Assembly (NCBI RefSeq): GCF_036417845.1
Contig: NC_090011.1
Span: forward strand, 2,314,726 to 2,378,725
Reading direction: 5' to 3'
Length of the DNA stretch: 64,000 nucleotides
From: Apteryx mantelli
Lineage: Eukaryota > Chordata > Aves > Apterygiformes > Apterygidae
Notes under the pieces: generated by a model
Database searches by the model: none
The model's input: only the letters and a program-made list of their open reading frames with translations
What the model was told of the DNA's origin: nothing
In this document: piece after piece, positions 63,967-64,000 of the stretch
How positions within the stretch are numbered: the first letter of the stretch is position 1
Layout of the letters: the number at the start of each line of letters is the position of its first letter
Made by a program: the position numbers and the translations under genes

Positions 63967-64000
63967 GGGCCTCTACGTGCTCGCAGAGGCCTCCTACGGG

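Larger units (their letters stand above)
36957..64000 (+). repeat. 27-kb tandem satellite, 91-bp monomer of 10-bp blocks
   Basis: The array is continuous to the right edge. A full monomer is eight decamers plus one 11-mer: variants of CGGGCTCGTA, CGGGCTCGCA, CGGGCGCGCA, CAAGCTCGCA and CGGGCCTCTA, ending in GAGGCCTCCTA. The first clear period, between GGCCTCCTAC at 37082 and 37172, is 91 bp. Many units are 81 bp (one decamer fewer), with a few other lengths. I estimate roughly 300 units. Each has an AGGCCT (StuI) site and many CpGs. All three forward frames are almost free of stops, so reading frames thousands of codons long occur; none resembles a known protein. I see no gene or unrelated insertion inside. 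Confidence 0.97.

Noticed and set aside
37210-64000. Giant plus-strand open reading frames (up to ~3,900 codons) as real repeat-protein genes
   Set aside because: They follow from a stop-free satellite monomer and are open in all three frames at once. There is no start context, splice structure or homology. Treated as a satellite.
36957-64000. CRISPR array or other direct-repeat-with-spacer system
   Set aside because: Repeats are contiguous, with no unique spacers. The context is vertebrate nuclear DNA.

Overview
This window is vertebrate nuclear DNA, almost certainly from a bird. It is extremely GC-rich, has short introns packed with G- or C-rich minisatellites, and carries five conserved vertebrate genes of the human chromosome 19q13 type. 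That combination is typical of the gene-dense dot microchromosomes of birds; the species cannot be read from the sequence. The layout, with all assignments made by reading translated exons against remembered family sequences, is as follows.

1-5.7 kb: the 5' half of POLD1 (catalytic subunit of DNA polymerase delta) on the minus strand, running off the left edge. 6.1-10.5 kb: a complete, intact RPS9 (ribosomal protein uS4) on the minus strand, with a TATA-like box, a 5'TOP start and a probable intron in its 3'UTR. 11.5-25.3 kb: LMTK3 (lemur tyrosine kinase 3) on the plus strand, with signal peptide, transmembrane and kinase exons intact and a long, repeat-swollen last visible exon; its C-terminal end is missing. 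25,561-25,760 is a run of 200 N. 26.0-32.4 kb: PRMT1 (type I arginine methyltransferase) on the plus strand, lacking its first exon. 32.6-36.5 kb: RCN3 (reticulocalbin 3, EF-hand ER protein ending HDEL) on the minus strand, convergent with PRMT1.

36.74 kb to the right edge: about 27 kb of an uninterrupted tandem satellite. The monomer is 91 bp (eight 10-bp blocks plus one 11-bp block), with 81-bp variants. It has a decayed, inverted left edge and large higher-order duplications. I recognise no gene in it; the very long open frames are a by-product of composition.

The most unusual observation is that in POLD1, PRMT1 (three times) and RCN3 the edge of a coding exon, together with its splice acceptor or donor, has been tandemly duplicated two to five times into the neighbouring intron. 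The second theme is technical: many conserved exons are off frame by single bases in GC runs, most simply explained as sequencing error. RPS9 and the ten intact LMTK3 exons are clean. The genes are housekeeping or tissue genes with no common pathway; nothing here suggests an operon-like or defence system.
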